A stretch of DNA of 64,000 bases from Alentia gelatinosa. Taxonomy: Eukaryota > Annelida > Polychaeta > Phyllodocida > Polynoidae. Each line of letters starts with the position of its first letter. Within the stretch, counting starts at the first letter, position 1. The notes under the pieces were generated by a model. It was not told the origin of the DNA and did no database searches. It worked only from the letters and a program-made list of their open reading frames with translations. The DNA is taken from the NCBI GenBank assembly GCA_950022655.1, contig OX465587.1, forward strand, positions 35,149,153-35,213,152. The letters are read 5' to 3'. Of the stretch, positions 43,600 to 56,100 are shown one piece after another. The translations under genes and the position numbers were made by a program.

Positions 43600-43880
43600 T
43601 TTTGGCCAGGCCAGTTCTTACTTAGGGCCCATTTTTTTTGGGCATATTTAAAAGAGTCTTTATTATCCGTTTTACGTATAGTTGGATTCAGTGTGTTCCA
43701 GTCTAATGACCCTCTGTATATCGTACTACGTTTGTAGTGTTCAATTTTAGGTCTAGTGGTTTTGAATACTGGCCCGTCAAACTGCCTCGTGTTATTACCC
43801 GCGTTTGCTTGGAGCAATGTCACGTCAATTTGGCTATACATGTAGTTTCTTAGGTGAGCCAATCTGCGCACTTGGAGGTT
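43600..43880 (-). pseudogene. LINE C-terminal fragment
   Basis: The minus strand reads LQVRRLAHLRNYMYSQ, FKTTRPKIEHYKRSTIYRGS and LDWNTLNPTIRKTDNKDSFK, the ending of a non-LTR retrotransposon ORF (the W-N-x-L-x-P motif). It is 5'-truncated, with nothing of the RT core left. Confidence 0.75.
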
Positions 43881-43884
43881 CTTG

Positions 43885-44020
43885 CTGGTGCGAAAGGGAA
43901 CATTATGGCCAGTATAACTTGTAAAATAAAACTGTATGTCATATATAGCTGAAGATTTCCTGAAAACATACATTTGTTTTAATCTAATTAAAATATACAT
44001 GTATTATATTGTGGCGGCGG
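43885..44020 (+). repeat. Dispersed repeat, second-half copy
   Basis: GCTGGTGCGAAAGGGAACAT and TATGGCCAGTATAACTTG match 42051-42100. Both then run through AT-rich sequence to a TATATTGTRGCGGC end. Confidence 0.65.
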
Positions 44021-44250
44021 TAGGGGGGAGTTACTACAGATTAAAGGGATGCAGTGGCTCCCACTCCAGCTAGCATAAGGAAATAATATCAGAGGAGCTC
44101 CTAGGTGGCTAGTACATGAACAGACACAGTGCCCTCCACAGCAGTCTGGACTATTATTTACCATGGTGAATATCATTGTTGTAATATTTTTTTAATTAAA
44201 TAAAGAAATGTGAGAAAATAGCGATAACTTATGCCTTAAAACTACAGACA

Positions 44251-46060
44251 TTGAGAACATTTCATTCCTTTCAACACCAAATAGAAATGATTGGATATGT
44301 AGTGGGGCGGGGATACAGGAGTGTTTTGTCAGTTCCTCGGAAGGTGACACAGGGAGCCGATCCTTGCTGTGTACTGATTCCAGGCAAGTTCTTCAACAAA
44401 TACAGGCAGAAGCCATTATGCCTTGCATGTGTTGACGGGACGCATATCCCATACTGGCACCACATTTGAATGAAGTGGACTATGTGAATAGAAAAGGATT
44501 TCACAGCTTGAACACCTTCATAAGCAGTGCGATTTGTTTGTTTATTTGAGTAGCTTAACATCCAATTAATTCAAGTAGAGGGGTTGAAAGAAAAATTGGG
44601 CCATACATAAAGTATGTATGCAGAATTACAGAAAATCCCCCTACATATTTTATATACGCCGTATTAAGGTTTCCCATAACCTCTTGCGGCGCAGCCAGTT
44701 TCCGGTGTCAACAAAGCCGCTGCGACACGACCTGTGACACCTGCTGCTACACTACGGTTATGGCATAGTCGACAGGCAGGCTCAGAATCCTTTCCGAATT
44801 TGCACTAAATATCATTAAACATTGACAATTATGCATCTAAACATGACGTCCTCACAGTCTGTAGTAATTTCCAATTTAGGTGTCAGTGTATGGTTATTCC
44901 CATCCGTAGCAGGTAGAAACGGTCCGGAGTAATATCGGCCCGACAAAATACGACATTCGCGGCGGAACGCGGAACGGCAAATAAACATATATTCCCCATC
45001 ATGAATCTAAATATAAACTTGCTGATCGTTTTCCTCATGTCTTTAGCATTTTATTAGTCTTCACCTGGCGCTTTTAGGCTACTTATTCGAATATTCACAG
45101 AGTTATGACTTGCCAAGTCGTTGTTGGGGATGGAAGACCGACAACAGCCCGCCCGCACGCCAGTGCCTCTCTCCCGGGTTCTTGGTGGGGAGGCGCCGGG
45201 AGGCGGGCGGGCCGATATTACCGGCCCGTTTTTACTTGTATTCCTAGGATTAAGCTGTCAGTGTCAACGGTCTCTGGACGGTAGCAGGTAGAAACGGTCC
45301 GGAGTAATATCGGCCCGACATTCACGGCGGAACGCGGAACGGCAAATAAATCAATATTCCCCATCCTGAATCTAAATATAAACTTGCTGAAGAAATAGTC
45401 AGCAGATCAACGTCTATGGACAGTACCAAGTTGAGACATCAATCGAAAAATAAGTGTGACAGTGAAATATTGGATTCACTTGGCAAACACTGAGTCTCAG
45501 GTTGTTAACAAACCTATTTCGGCCGATTCATAGCACCTCTTCAGTCTCTTGTCTCTTGACTCAATCAAATGAAACCATAAACCGATTGGGAACAAAGACG
45601 TATATGGGTCTGTTAGTGTTATGCATTTACAAATGTTTCGAGTACATTCCAATGCAATATTTCACAATTTAATGTACTAGAAACATCTCCAGCCGGCATT
45701 GTTTACATCGTATACGTAGCCTTACGACGGCCGTCTGCTACACCGGAAACTGGTTGCGAGAGCACGAGAGAACGCGAGACTTGGGATTGTAAATGGGCCT
45801 ATGCAAATATGTGGTAAGATATGATTAATTTGGGGTATATAATAAATATAGAACTACCCACCATGCTTGCACATGCTACAAAACTTGATGGGAATCGATG
45901 TTATTTATGGAACTCGGCCTAGGTTCAAGAAAACAAAGGCATCAGGCATTCTATTTTTCCATGTTGTGGTTGGAGACGACAGAAGGGTGCTGTTTCTGAG
46001 TGCTATTTACCTGGGTGCTTCCCATGACAGTTTTATTCTGATAGCCTCTCCGATATGACT
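44251..46060 (+). pseudogene. Harbinger-like transposase relic split by an insertion
   Basis: The upstream part (44251-44469) ends CLACVDGTHIPYWH, the DGTH block of PIF/Harbinger (HARBI1-like) transposases. The downstream part (about 45862-46060) reads FFHVVVGDDRRVLFLSAIYL then GASHDSFIL, the next conserved D and the G-S-x-H-D-S block. Frameshifts interrupt both, and about 1.1 kb of foreign DNA separates them. This is the fossil of an autonomous Harbinger element, which could have mobilised TAA-flanked MITEs like that at 7098. Superfamily fairly sure; limits not defined. Confidence 0.65.
44680..45771. mobile_element. TIR-bearing insertion inside the Harbinger relic
   Basis: CTCTTGCGGCGCAGCCAGTT and TCCGGTGT at the left are matched by ACACCGGA and AACTGGTTGCGAGAG at the right. 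Inside are two direct copies (44906-45024 and 45281-45390) of a segment beginning GTAGCAGGTAGAAACGGTCC and ending AAATATAAACTTGCTGA, the second lacking an AAATACGA stretch. No protein is visible, so it is non-autonomous. Confidence 0.65.
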
Positions 46061-46074
46061 CCATACTAGAATAG

Positions 46075-46200
46075 TCTCATTTATACAAAATAAAGGTTAA
46101 GACCTGAAAATAAAGGCATTTAAAGGCTCAAAATTGTAAATAAAGGGTTTAAAGGCTCAATTCTCAAAATAAAGGTTTTAAAGGCTCCTGTATGACCCCT
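46075..46200. repeat. AAATAAAGGTTTAAAGGCTC short tandem repeat
   Basis: Four imperfect units of 30-40 bp built from AAATAAAGG..TTAAAGGCTC occur in a row. Non-coding. Confidence 0.7.
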
Positions 46201-46987
46201 GATCATTCCAAATTTTGGAAAGATCTACCCATAAAACACAGCCCAGATGGTTTTTGTTTCTACTGGGATGTCAAAAGTTCGAAGCTCAATTGCACAGAAA
46301 ATAGAAGATTATAAAAATAAAGAACTACTTCCATAGGTAGATAATTATGCTAGTTTGCTTCATTCCAAATTTCGGAAAGAACTAACCATAAACGGCTGAG
46401 ATATGTTACATATTCTAGATGTACTTATGTGCATGCACTCTGTGTTAGTATGTTTACATGAGCGAAAATAGGGGACTTTCTCACTTCAAAAGTTCGAACC
46501 TCAATACCACAAAAATCATAAGATGACAAAAATAGATAACCACCCAAATATGTAGGTACTAGCCCTGGTGTGCTTCGTTCCAAATTTCATAGAGACCTAT
46601 CGAAAAACGGCCGAGATATCCATAATTTTGCGAAATCACCTCTGCACTTGTCAGTATAAACGTTCAGCGTGTGTGAGTTCTGGCACGCCAAAAACATGGC
46701 CGCCGCGTCGCGATGGGCTCACATATGCGCAGTACGGAAGTGTGGTCTCTGTATCTATTTACTCTGTGGTATTAATCTACAATGCGGCCGGCGGCGGGTG
46801 GTGGAACTACTCGTTCACAGCGCCGTCTACAGAACAAACAGTGAACCTTGAACCTTGGTGGGTCACGTGGTGCAAACAAACGCCCATCACACTCACTCTT
46901 CCAGCAGATTAATCGTGACCCTGAATTGTTATAGGACGCGGGATCTCTGTTCGAAGAGCGCCATCACATGATAACAGAGCAGACAAA
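46201..46987 (+). promoter_or_regulatory. Upstream region of the P2X gene
   Basis: The last 350 bp are GC-richer. They contain AAACATGGCCGCCGCG (YY1-like ATGGCCGC), CATATGCGCAGTA (NRF1-like TGCGCA) and GGTCACGTGGTG (E-box CACGTG). The start codon lies in AAAATGGCGGAC, itself a YY1-like initiator context. No TATA box was seen. These are motif readings; the transcription start is unknown. Confidence 0.4.
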
Positions 46988-47148
46988 ATGGCGGACGTGG
47001 AAGCCAGAAGTGTGCTGAAGTCAGGGTGTCGACTGGGCGCTGCTGCCTTCTTTGAGTATGACACGCCGAAAATAGTTCACATTAAAAGTAAAAAAGTGGG
47101 AATCATCAATCGGTTCATCCAGCTGTGCATTATCTCTTACATTATCGG
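46988..47148 (+). CDS. P2X exon 1: N-terminus and first part of TM1
   Basis: 161 nt from the ATG in AAAATGGCGGAC to donor GTAAGTAC, phase 2. It encodes FFEYDTPKIVHIKSKKVGII then NRFIQLCIISYII. The T-P-K and the K-x-K-x-x-x-I/L-N-R block are hallmarks of the P2X cytosolic N-terminus. Confidence 0.93.
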
Positions 47149-50100
47149 GTAAGTACGTCCACTGTCAGAGCGGTCTCCTACAGTAGGCATACAACTCCAG
47201 TCCTAGGTGGAGATCAAGACTCCAAGTGTTGGCTTTGTTAGTAACTTAGTTAGTGTACGGTTTGTTTCTATCTTTTCTATCGCTCCTATCTACCCGACCA
47301 TCGAATCCGGTGAGTTTCTTTGTCGGATCATGAATTTAAACGCCAGACTCACCCATCTTCAATGATTTTTGTGTGCAGTCGCGGTTTCATATCAACCCCC
47401 TTCCCCTAGTCGTGGCGACCCAAACAGCAACGTTCCTGTTTTTGGTGTATAGCCTAGGGTCGGACTTGTGTGACTACCCTCCCCCTCCCCATGTGAAACC
47501 GTAACTCGATCACCAGTGATAAGGGAAGTACCCCTTAACAAAGGCTGTTCCTTCTCATACCATGTCTATGTGGTGCGGTATGCAGCCACCTTTCTCCTCC
47601 ATCCCCAGCAGTGGTAGATTTACTACTGTGTAACAAAGGCCAGTCTTTCTCACCTGAATTCAACCACCATTCCTAAATGACAAGTGAGAAAAGTTTAACC
47701 TTGAGGTAGTCCCAATATAAGAGGTCCCTAAGTTGTTAAATAATATGAAGAGACGTCACGAGTTTGAGCCTGAGTTTATTTGAGTTTATTTGTAGTCACA
47801 AAAACTCCATGGGCTTAACATGGGATTTCTTTATGATTTCTTTTTCTTGGCTCCGTAATGTCACTCGTCTTCGACTCGTGAAATTACGGAGCCAACAAAA
47901 TGCGTGACATAAAGAAATCCCATGTTTTAAAACCTATGGAGCTTTTTTATTAGGGGTAGGATAAAACACACAAACCCTTCTTAAATATAATTTTAAGGAA
48001 CGTAAGAGGCAATATTACTTGCTACTTACCAGTTTTCGCTTTTCTCCTGGATAATTTTAGGATTGTTATCAGTTCAGATATTTGCGTGCTTGCATAAATC
48101 AGCTGGCGCCATTATTATCTTTCCATTGATAAGACGCCTCTTCTGTGTGTCTTTCTTTTTAAAGTTTTTTCCCCCACCTAATCTGGACGTGAACAGCCTC
48201 GGTGACGAGTCGCCACTATAAAATGTCGAAATGTGACCTTTTTTTAGAGAAGCTGCTGTGTTATCTAGGTATGACTCATATTTTCCACTGTTATTACTTG
48301 AACTGTCAGCTTATCGTTCCTCCAATCAGCATCATTACGCGACCTAACACTCGTGATGTAAAAGAGCCTTGAGAAAGTCTGGTAAGGACCTATAGTGGTT
48401 GACTAGACGTTAAATCAAACCAAAGAAACAAACCCTACCGAACAACAAACCAATAAGTTCCCGCTGTAAATGATATTGCTTTGTATGCTAACCAATCAAC
48501 AACTCCAATTTTGAAAAAAAAAAAATTACCACATTCAAGCGGTAGCTGGACTTTTGAAATAGTTTTGTTGAGATGACGGATCGTGTGCCTTCCTGCTACT
48601 AGAATGTGAAATTTGAAACTAATACTTGTGTTTTTAAATATATTTGGTAGATATGCCATCATCTATAAGAAGGGGTACCAGGAGACTGACCAAGTGGAGA
48701 GCGTGGCACTCACAAAGCTGAAGGGCGTGTTACGCACGGAGCTGCCGGGTTATAACCGGACCTGGGATGTGGCCGACTACGTGGTGCCGCCTGAGGTACT
48801 ATACTCAAATATTATTTGATTGGAAATTTTTTTTCCCATTTTTTCCCATTCTTCTTCCTCGTGGAGGTGTGCGGGATGTTCTAATATAGAATTTTTTTTT
48901 TTTTCAAACATATTATAGAGGAAACCTATGAGAGTTTAGGGTCTGAGCTCGTATCCTATCGAGTTTGAATCATGTAGTAATTCACAAGGCGAAGCCGCGT
49001 GAATTACGTAGTGATTCAAACGAGATCCGATCAGGCTCTGACACTAAACTTGAATAGGTTTCTGAATTTATCTCATCCTTAAAATTGACTAATGGGCTAT
49101 CATTTGTGACATAATCTCCCACTGGATATTTTTCCTAAATATCTAATTGGCGTTAGATACAAGTTCCCAATGTTAATACCAGGGGTGAGATAATATATGG
49201 AAACTGGCTTACTGTCTTTGTATGTCAAAAATATCAGGTGAAATTATTGATCAGATACATCCTGATGCCCGAGGCAGACGGATGTATCTGATCAATAATT
49301 GTACCTAGTATTTTGACATACTAAGACAGCCAGCAAGTTTTTCGTATTATTATAGACCTAAAAAATGGCGAAATTTTAGCTAGTCATGTGATCACATACC
49401 GCGTACGTCACAGTGTGACGTACGGCTATATATATGTCATGGGTAGCAGCGGGCAGTATCTGTAGGTCATTCAGCCAAATGTATATAATAATACGTCAAG
49501 TCAAATTGAACTAATTTGACGTTATACTACCCAAACAAACAAACCTAATTCGAAGTCTCTCTACTAAACATATGAAGCCTTAATTCAGATCGCTCCTGAA
49601 CAGAATACGGAAAGAAGATTCAGGGGAATTTATATAGAACTACATCAAAAATCGTATAAATAGACAATACTCCACGAGTTTGGATGTGCCGCAGTCGTCA
49701 TCGAGGCGAAGCCGAGTGACGATTACGGTACATCCAAACGAGTGGAGTATTGTGTATTTTACGATTCGAGTGTGGTTCTGGATTTATCTCACCCCTTTCT
49801 CTGCCATTAGATAGCATTACAACACCAAAATAGTTAAAATATACTTAGCAAATCCATATGACGTCATCTCACATTCACTACGCCGCAGCCGTGGCGTAGT
49901 ATAGTTATTTTACTGGGGTGATCGTTGAGTATTTTTTTCTAATGGTATTTCTATGGCTAAGCTTGTACCAGGGGTAAGATAAATAGATTGGCCACCACCC
50001 CTGTCTCCACTTTGTTCCAACTAGAGGTTGGTCTGGTTAAATCCCACACAGTATCTCGGGTGTGTGCCTCAAAATGAGGTAATTTTGTTCTATGTACGTT

Positions 50101-53100
50101 CTAAAAGCAGAAATACTTAATAAGATAAAGTCATCTCTTCAGAAATCGATAATGAAGGCTAGCTTTATAGTTGTTTTGTTCTAAAAAGAACACACACGAA
50201 AGGAAATATCAAAATGGTAAATTGACTTCGAGGTTATGATTAAACACACTCTCCAAGCAGTACAAAAGGTCTGGTAGGAGAGTAACAAACAGTTCTATCT
50301 ACTGGGTCAAGATGGCTACGGATTTAACCCAACCAGACCTAATATAGTGTAGCACTGGCGGCCATTGTAAGGAGAATACATACTCAATATTGACTGGTTT
50401 CAGATACAAGCGGCCATATGCCCCAAAGAGTTGATGCGCAGTAATTTCTGAGCGTATGCGAGAGTATTGTGCAGAGGCAACTCTGAGTATACGGCATATA
50501 GCCTATGATCCATAGGCGCTGCCATGACGCCCCCCCGACTAGGTGTTCTTGACTAATGGAGGTGAAAAAGTAGCTGTTCTTCACTAATGGATGTGCAAAA
50601 GAAGTAAGTGATAATTGGGAAATGTCACTTTTCTTGCCTTTGCTCACATATGTAAATAAAGTGTTCCATGTGAAAAACATTATGTCCTGGGTTTTAGCAT
50701 TATATCTTCCTGCTCTGGGATGGGTCTAGAGAGTCAATGGAACCATGGTAGAACATTGGAAGACAGTTGAATTTGGTAAGAACAAAGAGCCAGAATACAG
50801 GTTCTGTCCCCCGACCACCTAGTGACTGTTTCATGAACTAGCAATGGCTCTGTCCCCTATAAGCTAGAACCACCTTGAGTTAACCATGTATCCTTGTTTC
50901 ATGGTTCTTTAGGAAGTCGATGCGTTCTTCATTACAACAAACGTCGTGTTGACGAAAGGCCAGAAGCAAGGCGAGTGTGAAGAGGTGAGTAATACCTCTG
51001 ACTAGTGGTCTGAATCAGCACTGTGGTTCCTGCTTGTCTGTCATCCTCATTTCATAGATTCAATGTCAGTGTTATATAAATCCAAGATGTCCACCGTTAG
51101 CATGGAAAACTGACATGTAATGTTTCTAATAACTTGATCCCTTGTGGCCGAATTTAATGCCGATCACCACTCGGGCCCAAGTGAGAATTGAATAAATTTG
51201 AAAGCATCGATTAATATGAGGATGGTTCCTAGTTTATACCTTCATGTTAGTTTAAGATAATTACAGCAATGGCAATTTTCAACTTTTCCAGGGAAATCCT
51301 TGTATTCATATTAAATATTTAAAGTAATTATTTTCTTGTAGAAAACAAAAGAGGCTCATCCACATCAATAAAAAGTGGTTCAACCTCCCCACATACCCTA
51401 CCCCCATTCTATGGCCAACAACGAGATGTGTTGCCCATATTCTTCCAGTCTTTCGAAGCTGTAAATTCCCTGTAAAGTATTTGCTTTTTTTCTGGACCCC
51501 TACTGACATCCCTGGATTAATCTTGTTTTTTAAATCTTTTTCCTGTTATTGTTTTTTGTTTAATGCATCGGTGATTTAAAGAATCGCCTGGGAATAGAAG
51601 TGTAGCCTACTTCGCCTCGTATATTAAATCGGATTTTGGCAAAACAATTTTTTTTATCAAGGTAGTAGCATCGGCTTGCCATAGAGGTGTTATTGCCACT
51701 TCTCGTTTAATCCGTATTTTAAATCTTGATAATTAATCTCGTGTCAATTTGTTTCAGGATTGGACGATACCTGACGCCCGCTGTGACGACAACGCCACGC
51801 ACTGTCAGCCTGGAAGATCTGTCATCAACGGAAATGGTAAGAATATCAGGGATGCAACTTTTCCGACAAATGAAGGAAATCCCAAATTCTGAGATTTTTG
51901 AAATTTCGAGATTTTCATTCCTGATAAAAAAGGGTAAAAATTCAGCAATATTAAGACAACAGCATCACCCAATGACCAAGTAATCATAGGCCTCCAGTAG
52001 TGATGCAGAATGCTCTCAGGGCGGGTGCAACTGCCGACTGCTAAATGCTAAAAGTAATAATGCAGTGAAAATAAATTGGACATATTTATAGATATTCTGT
52101 TGAAAAATTAATGTTACAAATACTCTTTTTTTTCAAATTTTATAATTTTGAAATTTTTGCTAAATCCCAAATTTCATCCCTGTAAGATGACCACCGTAAC
52201 AAACTGAACATGAATTTCCGAAGTGGACATTGACTACGATAAATCTGTTTCCCTGGGACATGGTTCGGATACATAAGAGTGCTCGGGGCTGCTGTACATG
52301 TCTATTCATGTGTAGTAAGTGGTGATTCCACCAACACACAAGATCTAGCAAGATTAGTCCCGATTTGGGTGTCTTGCTAAGTCGGGCTAGGTTTGAATAA
52401 TTGCATGCCTATTTGTTGGGATATGTCTTGAGGTGTCGCGGTGGTGGAGCACCAAAATATACACCCGAGACCGCAGGCCTATGTTTTGCGACAACAGAGG
52501 TTGTCGCGACACTGCAAGATATTACAAGATACACCAAGATATATCACAACAATCCATCCTGTTGGTGGAATCAGCCCTGTAGACAGTGGTTTTGATATTG
52601 GCTGTTTATCTCGGGTGAATTATCTTCACACAAAATAAATCACCAGCGACAGTATTATTTCTCTAATACAGGATAAAGTTTGTTCACTGACTTATATCTT
52701 CCCATGTGTGATGATCGGTGACTTACATGCTTTCTATGATACTACAGAATACAGTTTGTTCACGATGGCTTATCTCTTTACATATGTAGGGATAAGTGAT
52801 TGTGTATCTTTTCTTGCACATATAATACAGTATGCTCATGTCTTTTGAAAAGCCTACTTGAACATATTTGAACTAAAACTACCTAAACAAGCAATTTATA
52901 TGTATGATAATCGGTGCATATATATCGTTTCTATAATGCTGCATAAAATTTGTTCGTGGTAACTGAGGACACCTGTACTTCTACCAACACAAAGGGGCGG
53001 GAGGTGGCGGGGGCAGAGGGTATTTCCTCTCATATACGCCCGGTGTGAAATATAGCCAAAACGCGTCCGTATATAAGGGCTGGGCGTATATATATAAATG

Positions 53101-56100
53101 AAAACAAGTTAATATTCAGCCAATACATGCACTTCCGCAATGGCATATATATGAATAAAATGGTGGTTTTCGTGCAGTGAGAGTTCATTCATCATTACTT
53201 GTCTTTTCACACATATGATGATTGGTGAATCTGTATCGTTTCTGTGATACTAAACATAATTTGTTCATGGTGACTTGTAATTTCATGCACGTGGTCTGCT
53301 GGGTTGGACAGAAATTACCAATCTGTTCACCCTCTTGGTCGCCTCGCCTCCTCGTGGTGCAGACCAGATATGCTTGCACGCAAGCATAACTAAAGCGACT
53401 GGGGTGGGTGGGGAGATAGCTCAGTGGTAAAGAGCACGGGACTTTGTTGATTCGGGTCCCACTGCAGCCACTTTTCTCCTTCACCCCCCAGCAGTGGTAG
53501 ATTTACTGCTATATCAAAGGCCAATCCTTCTCATGCCATGTCTATGTGGTGTGGGAAGTAAAAGAACTCTCACCTCGGTAAATGTGTAGGGGTGGGATTT
53601 CTCCTGCATTCATCTCATAGATTCGATCAAACCCAAAGTAAGTCTAATTGAACAAATTGGATGTTAAACTACCAAAACAAACAAACAAACTTTTTTTAGT
53701 CTTTTATTTATCCTGGAGGGTCTACTAGGGTAGCACCCTGTTTTCAGTAGGCTCCAGTGGCCAATCAAACATCATGTATCATTTCAGTATATTACCTAAC
53801 GTATTTACAGGTAAGTTCATTACATCTCCTCACATCTTCATGCATGTGATCATCGGTGCTTATGTATTGTTTATATGATACCGAATACAGATCGTTCATG
53901 GTAACTTACATCTTAATTGATGTGATGATCGGTATTTATCTTACCCATGGTATTTTCGTCCCATAGGCTTAACATTGGAAATTCAATCTCCATGCCCCTA
54001 TGAGTAATGCAGCCCGTTCTCCATGGTCTATATCATGTGTGTCATCCATTCTTTTAGTGTGTACAGGGGTGAGATAAATACAGAAAGGAACTCATTTTGG
54101 TCAAAGTTGTAGTTCTCCAGCTCATTTGAATACTAATGTGATATTCACTCGATTGTCACCTTGTTCATATCACTCAACATCAAACTTATGGAGAACGACG
54201 ACTTTGACCAAAACTTGTCGGTTTCTTCTTTAATCAATAATTCTTACAGAATACAGTTTCTTCGCAATGACTTATCTATTCATAGGTGTCATGACTGGTG
54301 ATTGCATACCGGCTACACGTAATTCGCCACCTGCTGAAGCCAAGGTGTGCAAGATTTTCGCCTGGTGTGAAGTGGAGATTGATGAGCTGCCCATGTAAGC
54401 ACGGAACAATTTACAATTTTTTTAAAGATCTTCCACTGGTTTGATATACATCACTTTCTAAGCTGCGCAGTCATGACTTACGTCTTTGATACACTGCGGG
54501 AAAAGCATCAGTTTATTCCTATATACGCTATCGCGGAAGTGTATGTATCGGCTGAATATAGATCTGTATACGTCCATATCTCACACCAGCGTATGAGGCG
54601 TGTTTCCTTTTGTATACGGACGCGTCTTGGCTGTATTTCACACCTGGCGTAAACGAGAGGAAATATCCTCTGCGCGATATATATACGCTGAGCGTATACA
54701 TTATAAAAAAAAGAAAAAAGAATGCTGTTGATACTACTGAAACCCCTTAAACCCCCGGCCGCCAACTATATCAAATTTTACCATTGTTAATTTCTGAGAA
54801 CTATATTTAGTAGAAACCAAACGAGAGTTAGACTTGTCAATGTTTATGCCACGACGGGAAGGTCGTGTAGTGAGGAGCAGACCTGACCAGAGTGGCATAG
54901 ATATTGACAAGTCTAACTCGAGTTCGGTTTCGTATTTATCCTACCCCGTCTATGCTTATATTATTGTTAAAAAGATAATTATTGAGTCAACGACCAACAG
55001 AACTTTTTTCATAGTAGCTGACATCCTGCTCTCTGATTGGTCAATATTGTTATTACTCTAGTGGCAAAAAAAACACTTTATGTCACGGCCTGTCACATAA
55101 AATTTCCCTATGTTAAGTCTATGGCCGTTTTTTATTAGGGGTAGGATAAAGTCATTTACCACATGTATCACCATGTTGCTACTGCTACATCACTACATGC
55201 CCTTCCACTAGATTCCACTTAATTTTAAAAGACTGACAGTGCTTACTATTTACTTGGTGTTCTTAACATTGAATATGTCTTCTTTTACAGTAAAAACCAG
55301 GCGTTACTAAATGGAACAGAGGATTTCACTGTATTGATAAAAAATTGGATTGTTTTTCCAAAATTTAACAAAAAGAGGTACGTTTTTAGTAGAAATATTT
55401 CTATTGTGATAGTTGTATGTGTGTGAAAACTGTCAGGTGGCATCTATTCTACTACAAGTAAGTGGGGTTTCCATTGGTTGACTTATGGTACCAATATATT
55501 GATTGATAACTATCGACAGATTTTATGATACAGTCGATTAGGCCTCACCACTACAGATGATGCACCATGGTGCATTACACTCTCTGGTCTGTGTAAAGGC
55601 TCCACTGTGACGGAGCAGGGAGTTAGCTCAGTGGTTAGAGCACCGGACTTGTATCCCCAAGGTTGTAAGATGTTGTGGGTTCGAGTCCCACCCCCGGCAG
55701 TGGTAAATTTACTGCTATAACAAAGGCCATCCTTCTCATACCATGTCTATGTGGTGTGGGAAGTAAAAGAACTCTCACCTCGGTAAATGTGTAGGGGTGA
55801 GATTTCTACCTGAATTCATCACATAGATTCGATCACCACCCTAGTGGTGTAAAAGAACCTTGAGAAAGTCTGGAAAGGACCTATATTGGTTGACTGGATG
55901 TAAAATCAAACCAAACAAACAAACAAATGATCCACTGTGACTATGGAGATTTTGATGCTGACGGGCGTCTTTTTAATTCTTGATTTTTATATAACAAACA
56001 AAATTCGCTAAAGACTACGGTCTTACATTTCGCTCCTTGTGCACTCATGATGTAACAATCACTCAGCCATTTTCGAACAAAATGATAAGTACAGAAGGAT

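Noticed and set aside
46568..46912. 114-codon frame just upstream of the P2X start
   Set aside because: No family features; it lies in the GC-rich promoter-like region and is not in phase with a splice site.
51726..51983. 85-codon frame over P2X exon 4
   Set aside because: The receptor reads a different frame here (DWTIPDARCDDNATHC), supported by splice sites and conserved cysteines.
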